DNA from: an uncultured Bacilli bacterium
GTDB lineage: Bacteria; Bacillota_I; Bacilli_A; RF39; UBA660
Assembly (NCBI GenBank): GCA_947629195.1
Contig: CANRCS010000027.1
Location: forward strand, 1-10,558
Length of the DNA stretch: 10,558 bases
Reading direction: 5' to 3'
Made by a program: the position numbers and the translations under genes. Positions 1 to 7,235 of the stretch are shown here, in pieces (position 1 is the first letter of the stretch; the number at the start of each line of letters is the position of its first letter). Under the pieces are notes generated by a model. That model was not told where the DNA came from. It worked only from the letters and a program-made list of their open reading frames with translations, and did no database searches.

Positions 1-457
1 TATAATTTTTAATGTTATTTGCATATGTAAGTCTATCCCATTCTTCTTTATCAAGACTTCTAGTAATATTAGTATCATTACCATAACACATACCATGTTT
101 TAAATATAATCTACTTGAAATCAATATATTTTTATATATATTTCTAATTTCTTTATATGTTAAAATCTCATCATATCCTAATGATTTTAATATTGAGTCA
201 ATATTTACTATTTGAAATACTCCACGATTTGTTTTAGAATCAATTTCATTAATTTCAAAGAAAGTGTCATTTATTAAATCATGAGCTTTATTATTAGTTA
301 TTTCAAATAATATACTTCCACAAGAAGCTTTTTCACTCGTTAAAATAGTTATAGGCTCATCAATATCAAATGATTTTTTCTCAATATATTTATTAATTAC
401 TCCCACATAAATATTATTTCTATCAAAATATGATTTTTCAATTCTATTTTTTTTCAA
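1..457 (-). CDS. Unknown protein, 3' part cut off by the window edge
   Basis: An open frame of 152 codons runs off the left edge. It begins at a TTG codon (457-455), preceded 9 nt upstream by a strong Shine-Dalgarno run, AAGGGGGG (474-467). No in-frame ATG is better placed; the ATG at 478-476 is followed at once by a stop. The protein starts MKKNRIEKSYFDRNNIYVGV and is soluble-looking, with alternating Ile/Asn/Lys/Asp-rich segments, no signal peptide and no membrane segment. Later it holds a YLKHGMCYGNDTNITRSLD stretch (about residues 118-136). I do not recognise a family. It is separated from the upstream YtxH operon by a terminator and has its own extended -10 promoter, so it is a separate transcription unit. 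Codon use matches the neighbours. That it is a gene is well supported; its function is unknown. Confidence 0.75.
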   Translation of the reverse strand, partial: MKKNRIEKSYFDRNNIYVGVINKYIEKKSFDIDEPITILTSEKASCGSILFEITNNKAHDLINDTFFEINEIDSKTNRGVFQIVNIDSILKSLGYDEILTYKEIRNIYKNILISSRLYLKHGMCYGNDTNITRSLDKEEWDRLTYANNIKNY

Positions 458-485
458 ATCTAAATTCCCCCCTTACATGTCTAAC

Positions 486-491
486 ATTATA
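486..491 (-). promoter_or_regulatory. Extended -10 promoter for the unknown left-edge gene
   Basis: Read on the minus strand this is a perfect TATAAT preceded by TGT, giving the extended -10 form TGTTATAAT. It lies about 29 nt upstream of the TTG start. A 17-nt spacer leads to only a weak TTTTAA at the -35 position, so the extended -10 would carry recognition. It lies between the YtxH terminator and the ribosome-binding site, where a promoter is needed. Confidence 0.55.
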
Positions 492-502
492 ACACAAAAT
501 AT

Positions 503-539
503 AAAAAATTAAAAGATTGGCATGTTTTTATGACAATCT
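503..539 (-). terminator. Intrinsic terminator of the lipoprotein-to-YtxH operon
   Basis: Immediately after the YtxH stop codon, the minus strand reads AGATTGTCAT, a 6-nt loop (AAAAAC), then ATGCCAATCT: a 10-bp stem (arms 539-530 and 523-514) with one mismatch. A T-rich tail (TTTAATTTTTT) follows. This is a standard intrinsic terminator. Confidence 0.75.
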
Positions 540-950
540 CTATTTTTCATCTTTTAGTCTTTTTAATATTTCTTCAACAGCTTCAATTGTTTTTTGTTTT
601 ACATCACTTGCTGCTTTTTGTAGAACAGGAGTTCCTTTTTCAACAGCTAAATTATAAATATCATTTGCTTTTTCTTTTAATTGATTACCTTTTTCTTTAG
701 CAATTTTCAATACTTTTTCTTTATCTAAATCTTCTAATTCTTTTTTTAAGTCATCAATTTTTTGTTCTAAATTTTCTTTTACTTCTTCTAGGTCAACATC
801 TTTTGCTTTAGCAATTAATTCATCGATTTTAACCTTTAATTCTTTTCTTGTTTCACTACCTTTTTTTGGAGCAAATAAAACTCCTAATCCTGCTCCAATT
901 GCTGCGCCTGCAACAAATTTTCCCATACCTGATTTTTTACTTTTACTCAT
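540..950 (-). CDS. YtxH-domain protein (general-stress-type, membrane-associated)
   Basis: A 136-aa protein. The N-terminus carries the family signature: a short Gly/Ala-rich hydrophobic stretch (about residues 11-27, GAAIGAGLGVLFAP), then KKGSETRKEL. The rest is a long Lys/Glu-rich amphipathic helix or coiled coil (about 36-136). YtxH proteins of Bacillota are small envelope-associated proteins of unclear molecular role, induced by general stress in Bacillus. The start at 950 is preferred over an ATG at 959: the AAAGGA site at 964-959 would touch the upstream ATG, but sits 8 nt before the second one. The gene overlaps the end of the DUF948 gene by 8 nt, suggesting translational coupling. DUF948 and YtxH proteins are frequent neighbours, which supports joint function at the membrane. 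A terminator follows directly. Confidence 0.88.
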   Translation of the reverse strand: MSKSKKSGMGKFVAGAAIGAGLGVLFAPKKGSETRKELKVKIDELIAKAKDVDLEEVKENLEQKIDDLKKELEDLDKEKVLKIAKEKGNQLKEKANDIYNLAVEKGTPVLQKAASDVKQKTIEAVEEILKRLKDEK

Positions 951-1233
951 TATTATCATCCTTTCTTTTATCTTTCTTTGTAAAAATCCTTGAGATTAAA
1001 GATGTAATACTATCTACTAATCTATCACTAAGGAAAGAAACTTTATCAGTAACTGTATCAATTAGTCCGAAAAATCCATTTAATGTATTTACTTTTTTAG
1101 TTACATTATCTGCTAAATCATTAAATTTATCAACAGTTCTAATTAATTTTATTCCTAAAATGATTAAAATAACAATTAAAATTGATGTTAACATATATAA
1201 AATTACAGGCATAACCATATTCAATGTTTCCAT
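943..1233 (-). CDS. DUF948-family small membrane protein
   Basis: A 96-aa protein with one N-terminal membrane helix (about residues 7-30). A segment follows that should form an extended helix with regular hydrophobic spacing (VDKFNDLADNVTKKVNTLNG, then a second helix to about residue 84), and the tail is charged (KKDKRKDDNNE). This layout, one TM plus a helical region often hit by t-SNARE-like or methyl-accepting-type profiles, is that of DUF948 proteins of Bacillota. The length is at the short end for the family. The start is fixed by TAGGAG ending about 7 nt upstream; that site overlaps the stop codon of the preceding charged-protein gene (gap 9 nt). Its stop lies inside the YtxH gene, whose start is at 950. 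The molecular function is not known, and the family assignment is by layout. Confidence 0.82.
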   Translation of the reverse strand: METLNMVMPVILYMLTSILIVILIILGIKLIRTVDKFNDLADNVTKKVNTLNGFFGLIDTVTDKVSFLSDRLVDSITSLISRIFTKKDKRKDDNNE

Positions 1234-1242
1234 ACTTATCTC

Positions 1243-2175
1243 CTATCTATCATACATAGAATCTATCAAGTTAAATAAATCATCTGTCAATTCTTCATTT
1301 TCTTCATTTTCTTTAACATCTTGTATGTCATCATCAATTGGATCTACAATTTCTTCTTCTACTTCAGGTTCGTCATCTGGTTCATTATTAATTATTATTT
1401 CATCTTCATGTTCTTGTACTCTTGTTTTTCTTTTTTTCTTTTCCTCCTTAGGTGGTTCTTCACTTATTTTATATTCTACACCAAAATCAGAATAACTATA
1501 CTCATTATCTTCTTCAACTTCAACTTTTTTAACTTCTACTGGTTCTTCTTCTAGGTCAGTTAGTAAGTTATTTTCAACTAAAATATCATCAATTTCTTTT
1601 TCTATTTGATCAATTTTATTTATCTTCTTATCCTCATGTTCTAATTCTTTTTCAATATCATCAGATAGACTTCCATATGCTTTTTGTCTAATAGTATCAA
1701 AATTTATTACTAATTCTTTAGTTTTTTCAAGTTCATCTTTTTCTTTATTTTCTAATTCTTCTTTTCGGTAATTTTTATCTAAAATACCATATACTGGAGA
1801 AATTACAGGAGATGGTTTAAACTTTTTAGGTTTTTCTATTACTTCTTTTATTACTTCTCTATCAAGAGTTGGTTTCTTATATTTTGTCTGATGTTCATTA
1901 ACTCTAGAATAATTTTGTTCTTCCTTAATTTTTTCTTTTTTCTTTTCTTCTTTTTTATCTACAAAATCATCATCATCAAATATTATTGGAAATTTAAAAT
2001 TAGTATCTTTTTTTACTAAATCTCTTTCACTAATAACATTATCAATAGAAGTTTTGTGTTCATCTTCTTTATTATTTTTACTGTTAACTTTAATTTCCTC
2101 TTCGATACTTTCTTTTGGAACCTCAATTACTTCTTCATCGTAAAATAAGTTCTTTATTTTATCAAATAATCCCAT
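1243..2175 (-). CDS. Highly charged, probably disordered protein with a conserved-looking PSPVISPVYG motif
   Basis: A 310-aa protein dominated by Glu, Lys and Asp. It starts with MGLFDKIKNLFYDEE, a short amphipathic helix resembling the membrane-targeting helix at the start of SepF-type division proteins. Two islands of order stand out: FKFPIIFDDDDF (about 60-71) and FKPSPVISPVYGILDKNY (about 119-136). The C-terminus is another short hydrophobic helix (LTDDLFNLIDSMYD). Between these the sequence is low-complexity and acidic, with a basic KKEEKKKEKIKEE patch near 74-86. Such order islands in a disordered chain usually are docking motifs. Its position between a lipoprotein and DUF948/YtxH genes, downstream of ftsK, suggests a cytoplasmic envelope or divisome adaptor; that is inference. 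The ribosome-binding site GAGGTG precedes the ATG. I cannot name a family. Confidence 0.85.
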   Translation of the reverse strand: MGLFDKIKNLFYDEEVIEVPKESIEEEIKVNSKNNKEDEHKTSIDNVISERDLVKKDTNFKFPIIFDDDDFVDKKEEKKKEKIKEEQNYSRVNEHQTKYKKPTLDREVIKEVIEKPKKFKPSPVISPVYGILDKNYRKEELENKEKDELEKTKELVINFDTIRQKAYGSLSDDIEKELEHEDKKINKIDQIEKEIDDILVENNLLTDLEEEPVEVKKVEVEEDNEYSYSDFGVEYKISEEPPKEEKKKRKTRVQEHEDEIIINNEPDDEPEVEEEIVDPIDDDIQDVKENEENEELTDDLFNLIDSMYDR

Positions 2176-2199
2176 TTTGTAGCACCTCGTTTCGTAGTA

Positions 2200-2871
2200 T
2201 TAATTTAATTCATCTTCTGTATTAGTAGTAGCATTATTTATAGTATCATTATCTTCTTCAACTTTTTCATCTCCAACATAATTGTCATATGTATTTACAT
2301 AATCTAAGAATGTTTGTTCATTTTCTGTTGGTTTATCAATTACAAATTTTTCTTCAGTTCCATTTGGAACATTATTTTCAATGAAACTGTTTATTACTAT
2401 ATCGTTATATTTTATTGAAGATAAAATATATGACATATCGGTAATAACTTTATTTAAATCTTTCTTATCTATTATTGCCTCCATTTTGGAGTAATTATAT
2501 TGAAATTTTACGTAATACTTATCACTCATGTTTATAACATCGATATATCCACCATTTAATTTTTTATAATAATATGAGTAGTTATTTTTTTTGTAATCAA
2601 TTTTACTTTTATAGTGATATGAAATTATATCAACATATAAATAATATGTGTTGTAATTAGAATATAATTTTTCATTATACTCAGTATTATCTAATATTTT
2701 AACTCCTTTAGGTAGGTAATACTTATAACCCTTAGAGATTCTATTAGATAAATTAATTTTTTGAGATAACATTGTATTTACAATCATATCTAAATTACTA
2801 TTATCTAATCTAGAAACACTACATCCGGTTACCATTATCATAACAAATATAAAAATTATTACTTTCTTCAT
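2200..2871 (-). CDS. Putative lipoprotein of unknown function, encoded next to ftsK
   Basis: A 223-aa protein with a type-II signal peptide: MKK, a hydrophobic core, then the lipobox VTGC with the lipidated Cys at residue 17. The mature part is unusually rich in Tyr and Asn. It has a folded-looking region of alternating beta-strand character (about 45-165) and a low-complexity acidic/Asn/Thr tail (about 195-223). I do not recognise a named domain. A longer frame upstream to 2922 exists, but the ATG at 2871 has the AGGTGA site 5 nt upstream and starts a textbook signal peptide, so it is chosen. A strong promoter lies at 2894-2922, and the charged-protein gene follows after 24 nt. It should sit on the outer face of the membrane. 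Confidence 0.83.
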   Translation of the reverse strand: MKKVIIFIFVMIMVTGCSVSRLDNSNLDMIVNTMLSQKINLSNRISKGYKYYLPKGVKILDNTEYNEKLYSNYNTYYLYVDIISYHYKSKIDYKKNNYSYYYKKLNGGYIDVINMSDKYYVKFQYNYSKMEAIIDKKDLNKVITDMSYILSSIKYNDIVINSFIENNVPNGTEEKFVIDKPTENEQTFLDYVNTYDNYVGDEKVEEDNDTINNATTNTEDELN

Positions 2872-2893
2872 GTGGTCACCTACTCTATAAACA

Positions 2894-2922
2894 ATTATAG
2901 CAGAAACAAATATGAAATTCAA
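2894..2922 (-). promoter_or_regulatory. Sigma-A-type promoter of the lipoprotein operon
   Basis: On the minus strand, TTGAAT (2922-2917), a 17-nt spacer, then TATAAT (2899-2894). The -10 is preceded by TGC, which makes it an extended -10. It lies 22 nt upstream of the lipoprotein start codon, between ftsK and that gene. No convincing terminator follows ftsK, so the downstream genes may also receive read-through from ftsK. Confidence 0.7.
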
Positions 2923-2957
2923 ATTATTTCCAAATATTTTACTATAATTTACATATT

Positions 2958-5156
2958 TTATTCATTATCATCATTATTTTCTAATTTAACTAATACTTCT
3001 CTTGGTTTAGAACCATTTGCAGGTCCTATAATTCCACGTTCTTCAAGCAAATCTATAATTCTTGCAGCTCTGTTGTAACCAAGTCTATATTTTCTTTGTA
3101 AGAATGATGCACTTACCTTTCCTGCTTTAATAACATAATCAACTATTTCGTTATATAGTGGATCATCATATTCTTCTTTTTCTATTTTTGATTCTACTTC
3201 TTTTTTCTCTATATCTAAAAGTCTTTCATCATATTTTGCTTTTTGTTGTTCAATTGTAAAATCAACTACTCTTCCTATTTCTTCTTCTGATATAAAGTTA
3301 CCTTGAATTCTTTGTGGAACATTTTCACCCATCGGCAAGAATAACATGTCACCTTTACCAAGTAGTTTTTCTGCTCCTGTCATATCTAGTATTGTTCTTG
3401 AATCTATACTTGATGAAACTGCAAAACTTATACGAGATGGAATATTTGCTTTAATAACACCTGTGATTACATCAGTTGATGGTCTTTGAGTTGCGATAAT
3501 TAAGTGAATACCTGCTGCACGTGCCATTTGAGTTATACGCATAATAGAATCTTCAACTTCTTTAGATGCTACTAACATAAGGTCAGCAAGTTCATCTACG
3601 ATAACTACTATGTATGGTAATTTAGTTTTCTTTTCATCTTCTGGAAGTTTACGATTTTCTTTTTCGATTTTTTCGTTATATCCTTCGATATTTTTAGTTT
3701 TACTGTCGCTAAACATATCGTATCTACTTTCCATTTCAGCAACAATTTTTTGAAGTGCGATAGATGCTTTTTTAGGATCTGTTACAACTGGTGCCATAAG
3801 GTGTGGAACTCCATTATACATACTAAGTTCAACTTTTTTAGGGTCTACCATTAAAAGTTTAACTTCATCTGGTTTCGCACGCATTAAAATAGATATTATT
3901 ATACCATTTATACATACACTTTTACCTGAACCAGTAGAACCTGCAACTAATAAGTGTGGCGTTTTATTTATTTCTGCAAACATTGGTCTACCCATTATAT
4001 TTTTACCAAGGGCAACTAAAAGTTTACTGTTTTCTTTATTATCTGGAACTGCATTTAATATTTCTCTTATAGATACCATTGATGTTTTAGGATTTGGAAT
4101 TTCTATACCTATGGTACTTTTTCCAGGAATAGGTGCTTGAATTCTAACATCCTTAGCAGAGAGTGCAAGAGCAATTTCTTTATTTATACTTAAAACTTTG
4201 CTTACACGTGTTCCTGCTTTAAGTTCAACTTCGTATTGAGTAACTGATGGTCCTACGTGAACTTCAACTACTTTTCCTACTATACCAAAATCATTAAATA
4301 CATTTTCTAATATACCAATAATTCTCTTAATTTCTTCTTGACTACTAGAATTTTTAGTTTTCTTAGGTGCATCAAGTAAAGAAATTGGAGGAAGTTTATA
4401 TCCTGCATTAATTTTAGGTTCAGAAACTTCTTTATTATCTACTTCATTTTCTTCTTTTAGATTGTTATTAGCATCACTAATATGTATTAATTCATCGACA
4501 CTTGATACAACAACTTTCTTATCTTTTTCTTCTGCCTTTTCATCATTTGCATCATCTATTTGAACAGAATCTTCATCTTTTTTATGTTTAGATTTAGACT
4601 TAATTTTATCAATAATTGTTTTTGCAGTATCAACTATTGACACATTAAATAACATTATTATTCCAAATATTATAAGCGCAACTGAAACGATTTGAGCTCC
4701 CTCTACACTTAATAGTTTAACAAAAACAAATGAGAAAAATGCACCTATTATTCCCCCACCATCAATACTAGAAGCATCTTTAACACTAATCATAAAATTA
4801 TTTATAGTTTCTTTAAATATTTCTATACCATTTACATCTAATTCTAAAACATAACTTAAATGAGACCATAGCAATATAGAAATAAAAATAAGATATGCTC
4901 CTACCATTTTAATATTACCAAAATTGGGTAGTTGTCTTTTAATTGTCATATAAATTCCAACTATAAAAAGTACAACAAGTAATAATTGATACCACGCCCC
5001 AACTAAAAATAAAGCAAAACCTCTTATTACTTCACCAATTATTCCATATCCACCAAAACCTATTATAGAAATTAGAACTATTAAAAGTCCTATTAATTCA
5101 CTACTATATTTAAAACTATTCTTTTCTGAATCTTTTCTTGACTTTCTTTTTGCCAT
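2958..5156 (-). CDS. ftsK: DNA translocase FtsK/SpoIIIE family
   Basis: A 732-aa septal DNA pump that moves chromosome ends through the closing septum. The N-terminus has about four membrane segments (about residues 21-41, 47-71, 83-105 and 137-171), then a charged linker (about 185-270). The alpha/beta motor follows, with Walker A GSTGSGKS (406-413) and Walker B VIVDEL (518-523). After it come the family segments MARAAGIHLIIATQRPS (544-560) and ANIPSRISFAV (570-580). The C-terminal gamma winged helix that reads orienting DNA sequences is present (about 664-723, DYVIKAGKVSASFLQRKYRLGYNRAARI across 673-700). Length is slightly below the ~790 aa of B. subtilis SpoIIIE, mostly because the linker is short. 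GAGGTG precedes the ATG. All key residues are present, so it should be active. Whether it serves vegetative division, sporulation or both cannot be told from sequence. Confidence 0.97.
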   Translation of the reverse strand: MAKRKSRKDSEKNSFKYSSELIGLLIVLISIIGFGGYGIIGEVIRGFALFLVGAWYQLLLVVLFIVGIYMTIKRQLPNFGNIKMVGAYLIFISILLWSHLSYVLELDVNGIEIFKETINNFMISVKDASSIDGGGIIGAFFSFVFVKLLSVEGAQIVSVALIIFGIIMLFNVSIVDTAKTIIDKIKSKSKHKKDEDSVQIDDANDEKAEEKDKKVVVSSVDELIHISDANNNLKEENEVDNKEVSEPKINAGYKLPPISLLDAPKKTKNSSSQEEIKRIIGILENVFNDFGIVGKVVEVHVGPSVTQYEVELKAGTRVSKVLSINKEIALALSAKDVRIQAPIPGKSTIGIEIPNPKTSMVSIREILNAVPDNKENSKLLVALGKNIMGRPMFAEINKTPHLLVAGSTGSGKSVCINGIIISILMRAKPDEVKLLMVDPKKVELSMYNGVPHLMAPVVTDPKKASIALQKIVAEMESRYDMFSDSKTKNIEGYNEKIEKENRKLPEDEKKTKLPYIVVIVDELADLMLVASKEVEDSIMRITQMARAAGIHLIIATQRPSTDVITGVIKANIPSRISFAVSSSIDSRTILDMTGAEKLLGKGDMLFLPMGENVPQRIQGNFISEEEIGRVVDFTIEQQKAKYDERLLDIEKKEVESKIEKEEYDDPLYNEIVDYVIKAGKVSASFLQRKYRLGYNRAARIIDLLEERGIIGPANGSKPREVLVKLENNDDNE

Positions 5157-5185
5157 TGCTACACCTCTTCTGAACTTATATATAA

Positions 5186-5214
5186 ATTATAACACTAAAA
5201 CAATCATTTTTAAA
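5186..5214 (-). promoter_or_regulatory. Putative ftsK promoter
   Basis: On the minus strand, a perfect TATAAT (5191-5186) preceded by TGT (extended -10) lies about 29 nt upstream of the ftsK ATG. A 17-nt spacer leads to TTTAAA (5214-5209), a weak -35. The element TGTTATAAT is identical to the one in front of the left-edge gene. Confidence 0.55.
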
Positions 5215-5248
5215 TAATATACTTTCAGTTTGACACTATTTTTACTAA

Positions 5249-5285
5249 GAAAAATCTAGATCAGTTCATATGCCTAATCTAGATT
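5249..5285 (-). terminator. Intrinsic terminator after the surface-protein gene
   Basis: On the minus strand AATCTAGAT (5285-5277), a 15-nt loop, then ATCTAGATT (5261-5253) form a perfect 9-bp stem, followed by a short T run (TTTTTC). It starts about 23 nt after the stop codon at 5309. The stem is only moderately stable, so some read-through is possible. If the gene is a retroelement target, a hairpin just downstream of the variable region is also a known part of such targets, so this site may have two roles. Confidence 0.6.
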
Positions 5286-5308
5286 ATTATAATTTAATAA
5301 TAAGAAAG

Positions 5309-5465
5309 TTATGGGATTAACACAGAATGGAAAGAGAACGAATCGTACCCTTCGCCAGAATCCGAACTTCCTTCAAAGACGTGAGAGTACCCCCTGTTAG
5401 TCATCCAAGGAAACTTTTCGGCGAAGGCGGGAATAGTAGATTCATACCAGTAGCCGGTTTCATAA
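5309..5465 (-). other. Compositional island over the lectin-fold tip; candidate variable region
   Basis: The last ~155 bp of the surface-protein gene (residues about 576-626) differ sharply from the rest. A hand count of 5321-5460 gives 67 of 140 bases as G or C (about 48%), and only about 21% A on the coding strand, against clearly AT-rich DNA on both sides. Codons switch to C/G-ending forms (GCC, CCC, TTC, TAC, CAC, GTC, TCG, AGG, GGG). The stretch covers the surface-exposed end of the C-type-lectin fold. In diversity-generating retroelement targets this is the variable region, made from a template by changes at adenines. The alternative is recombination with a foreign homologue. No template copy or reverse transcriptase lies in this window. 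Confidence 0.45.
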
Positions 5466-7189
5466 GTTGCATCCCCTTTTATTGCATTATCGAGTGTTAT
5501 ATCCTCACTGCTTTCTGTGTATTTATCCCAATATTTTTGTTTCGGAAATATTGAAAATCCATCATTTCTTTTTTTTCCTGCCCAGTTGCCCATCACACTA
5601 TCATTTGCTCCACCACTCATATCATATATTCCATATATTGTTCCTGTTGTACTTGTTCCTGTTCCTTTTATTATGCTTTCTTCTGTTTTTTCTCCTGTAC
5701 ATTTGTTTGCTGTTGAATTTATTGTACTACAATTTTTTCCATTATATGAATATGTTCCATTCGATGTATACATTTGACTTGGTGTTCCTCCACTTCTTCC
5801 TGTATAAAAACTTGAACTATTATTTACATACATTTCTTTATCTGTACCTACATAATTATTATTTCCATTTTTTCCATATTTACTTTGTGAAAGGTATGCT
5901 ACTGCTCCCCATTCTGTATTTTTCATCATATGTGTATCTACTGTATTTGGTATTCCATATATATCACTTCCATCAAATGTTACATCTCCTGTATCATCAT
6001 TCATTGTTCCTCCTGCAAATTTTAATGAGGTTTTGAATTGATTGCTTACTGATTGCCATACAAGTGATTGTACATCTGGTTTTATTATTGGATTTATTAT
6101 TTTATTACAATTTGTATCATCTGAATTATTATTACATTCTTCATCATCTGTTGATGTTTCAAATTTTCCTACCCATATTCCTTTTAACTCTTTATCCCAT
6201 CCTGTTTTTGATCCAGAACTTGCTTGTTCTTTTGTTAGTAGTTCCGCATTATTCCCATCCCTAAATGCTGGGTGTGTATAATATCCATATTCTGCTATAT
6301 CGTTATATAATCCTGTTGTTTCTGTATCTTTCTCAAACACTACATCTATCTGTGGCGGGTTTGTTACCCACTCTTCACTTCCTATATCACTTGGTATTTG
6401 ATATTTGTATCTTGGTATCCATACCCACATACTGTTTATGACATCCATTGGTATTACTGTTCCTGCTTTTGCACTTCTGTATTCTATTGCTGTATCACTT
6501 ACTGTTACTGCATTTGCCCATACTTGGTCTTGATATGCATACCATCCCTTTTCTTGATCTGCTACCATCCACTCATCATTTACTCCATCATATACTACTG
6601 GTATTAATCCTGTATTTTCTATTTCTGGAGAATTTGCTCCACTTGTATCTTTAAAATATGGTATTCTTACTGCTTGCCCATTTACCTTTATTTGTCCTTC
6701 ATATGTTTTATTTGCTTGTGTTTCATCTGTTTTTTCATCTACCCATAATCTTAGTTCAAATGTTTTCTTTTCTTTTGGGGTTAATGTTCCTATGTCTATT
6801 GATGATGTTTCAGTTGATAATAGTGTTGGTGTTGATGCATTTATTGCATATTTTATATGTGTTGGATTTAAACCTGTTTTTTTATTTTCTATTTGTATTG
6901 TATATGTTACATTATAATCTCCATTATTTGTTATTGTAAACGTATGTGGTGTTGTTTTTAGTCCTGCTTCATCTGTCATTGGATATTCATCTCTCATGTT
7001 TATTGTACTATCTGTATTTTGAAATGCAACACTTAAATCTCCTACTTTATACATTTCTTGTACATCTGATTCACCTTTTGCAATAAACATTGCATATGTT
7101 GTTCCTATTACTCCTACTAATACTGCAATTGTTATTAAGGTTGCGATTATTATTTCTTTTTTATGTTTTTCTATTAATTTCTTTTTCAT
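5309..7189 (-). CDS. Membrane-anchored surface protein: camelysin/TasA-like domain plus C-type-lectin/FGE-like C-terminal domain
   Basis: A 626-aa protein. A basic N-terminus and one hydrophobic segment (about 12-34, ending TTYAMF) act as an uncleaved anchor or signal peptide. Residues about 45-170 resemble the camelysin/TasA (peptidase M73-like) beta-sandwich: VGDLSVAFQN, then YPMTDEAGLKTTPHTFTITN and a TNNGDYNVTYTI strand. From about 195 onward the pattern is that of FGE-sulfatase/C-type-lectin folds (WVWIPRYKYQI at 255-265, GIWVGKFETS at 337-346, WGAVAYL at 427-433, GIYDMSGG at 520-527). The end (RGYSHVFEGS to FHSVLIP) corresponds to the RGG...FR.VL end of related proteins. It probably displays a binding domain outside the cell; there is no LPXTG signal. 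The start has GGAG 7 nt upstream. Odd points: a G8 tract in its promoter, a G+C-rich 3' end, and NDS where relatives have WE(Y/W) after DMSGG. Enzymatic activity is unlikely. Confidence 0.8.
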   Translation of the reverse strand: MKKKLIEKHKKEIIIATLITIAVLVGVIGTTYAMFIAKGESDVQEMYKVGDLSVAFQNTDSTINMRDEYPMTDEAGLKTTPHTFTITNNGDYNVTYTIQIENKKTGLNPTHIKYAINASTPTLLSTETSSIDIGTLTPKEKKTFELRLWVDEKTDETQANKTYEGQIKVNGQAVRIPYFKDTSGANSPEIENTGLIPVVYDGVNDEWMVADQEKGWYAYQDQVWANAVTVSDTAIEYRSAKAGTVIPMDVINSMWVWIPRYKYQIPSDIGSEEWVTNPPQIDVVFEKDTETTGLYNDIAEYGYYTHPAFRDGNNAELLTKEQASSGSKTGWDKELKGIWVGKFETSTDDEECNNNSDDTNCNKIINPIIKPDVQSLVWQSVSNQFKTSLKFAGGTMNDDTGDVTFDGSDIYGIPNTVDTHMMKNTEWGAVAYLSQSKYGKNGNNNYVGTDKEMYVNNSSSFYTGRSGGTPSQMYTSNGTYSYNGKNCSTINSTANKCTGEKTEESIIKGTGTSTTGTIYGIYDMSGGANDSVMGNWAGKKRNDGFSIFPKQKYWDKYTESSEDITLDNAIKGDATYETGYWYESTIPAFAEKFPWMTNRGYSHVFEGSSDSGEGYDSFSFHSVLIP

Positions 7190-7215
7190 AGCTATACTCC
7201 ATTTCTATAATTAAG

Positions 7216-7224
7216 TTATCCACA
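7216..7224 (+). promoter_or_regulatory. Perfect DnaA-box sequence in the surface-gene leader
   Basis: TTATCCACA is an exact match to the DnaA-box consensus TTATNCACA. It lies between the -10 box and the start codon of the surface-protein gene, where bound protein could block transcription. One such 9-mer by chance in 10 kb is possible, but a near match (TTTTCCACA, 7271-7279) lies 55 bp away on the other side of the promoter. Confidence 0.4.
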
Positions 7225-7235
7225 ATTATATTATT

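Noticed and set aside
848..1554. Plus-strand frames opposite YtxH, DUF948 and the charged-protein gene
   Set aside because: Shadows of Glu/Lys-rich minus-strand genes, giving artificial Ser/Phe/Leu-rich proteins with no start signals.
5467..6939. Several plus-strand open frames opposite the surface-protein gene, rich in Leu, Tyr and Phe
   Set aside because: They are antisense shadows of Asn/Lys/Thr/Gly-rich coding sequence on the minus strand. They lack ribosome-binding sites, and the minus-strand gene has clear domains.
7161..7202. Out-of-frame 13-codon upstream frame starting at ATG 7202-7200, overlapping the surface-gene start
   Set aside because: No ribosome-binding site of its own, and its GGAG is the site used by the main gene 7 nt further on.
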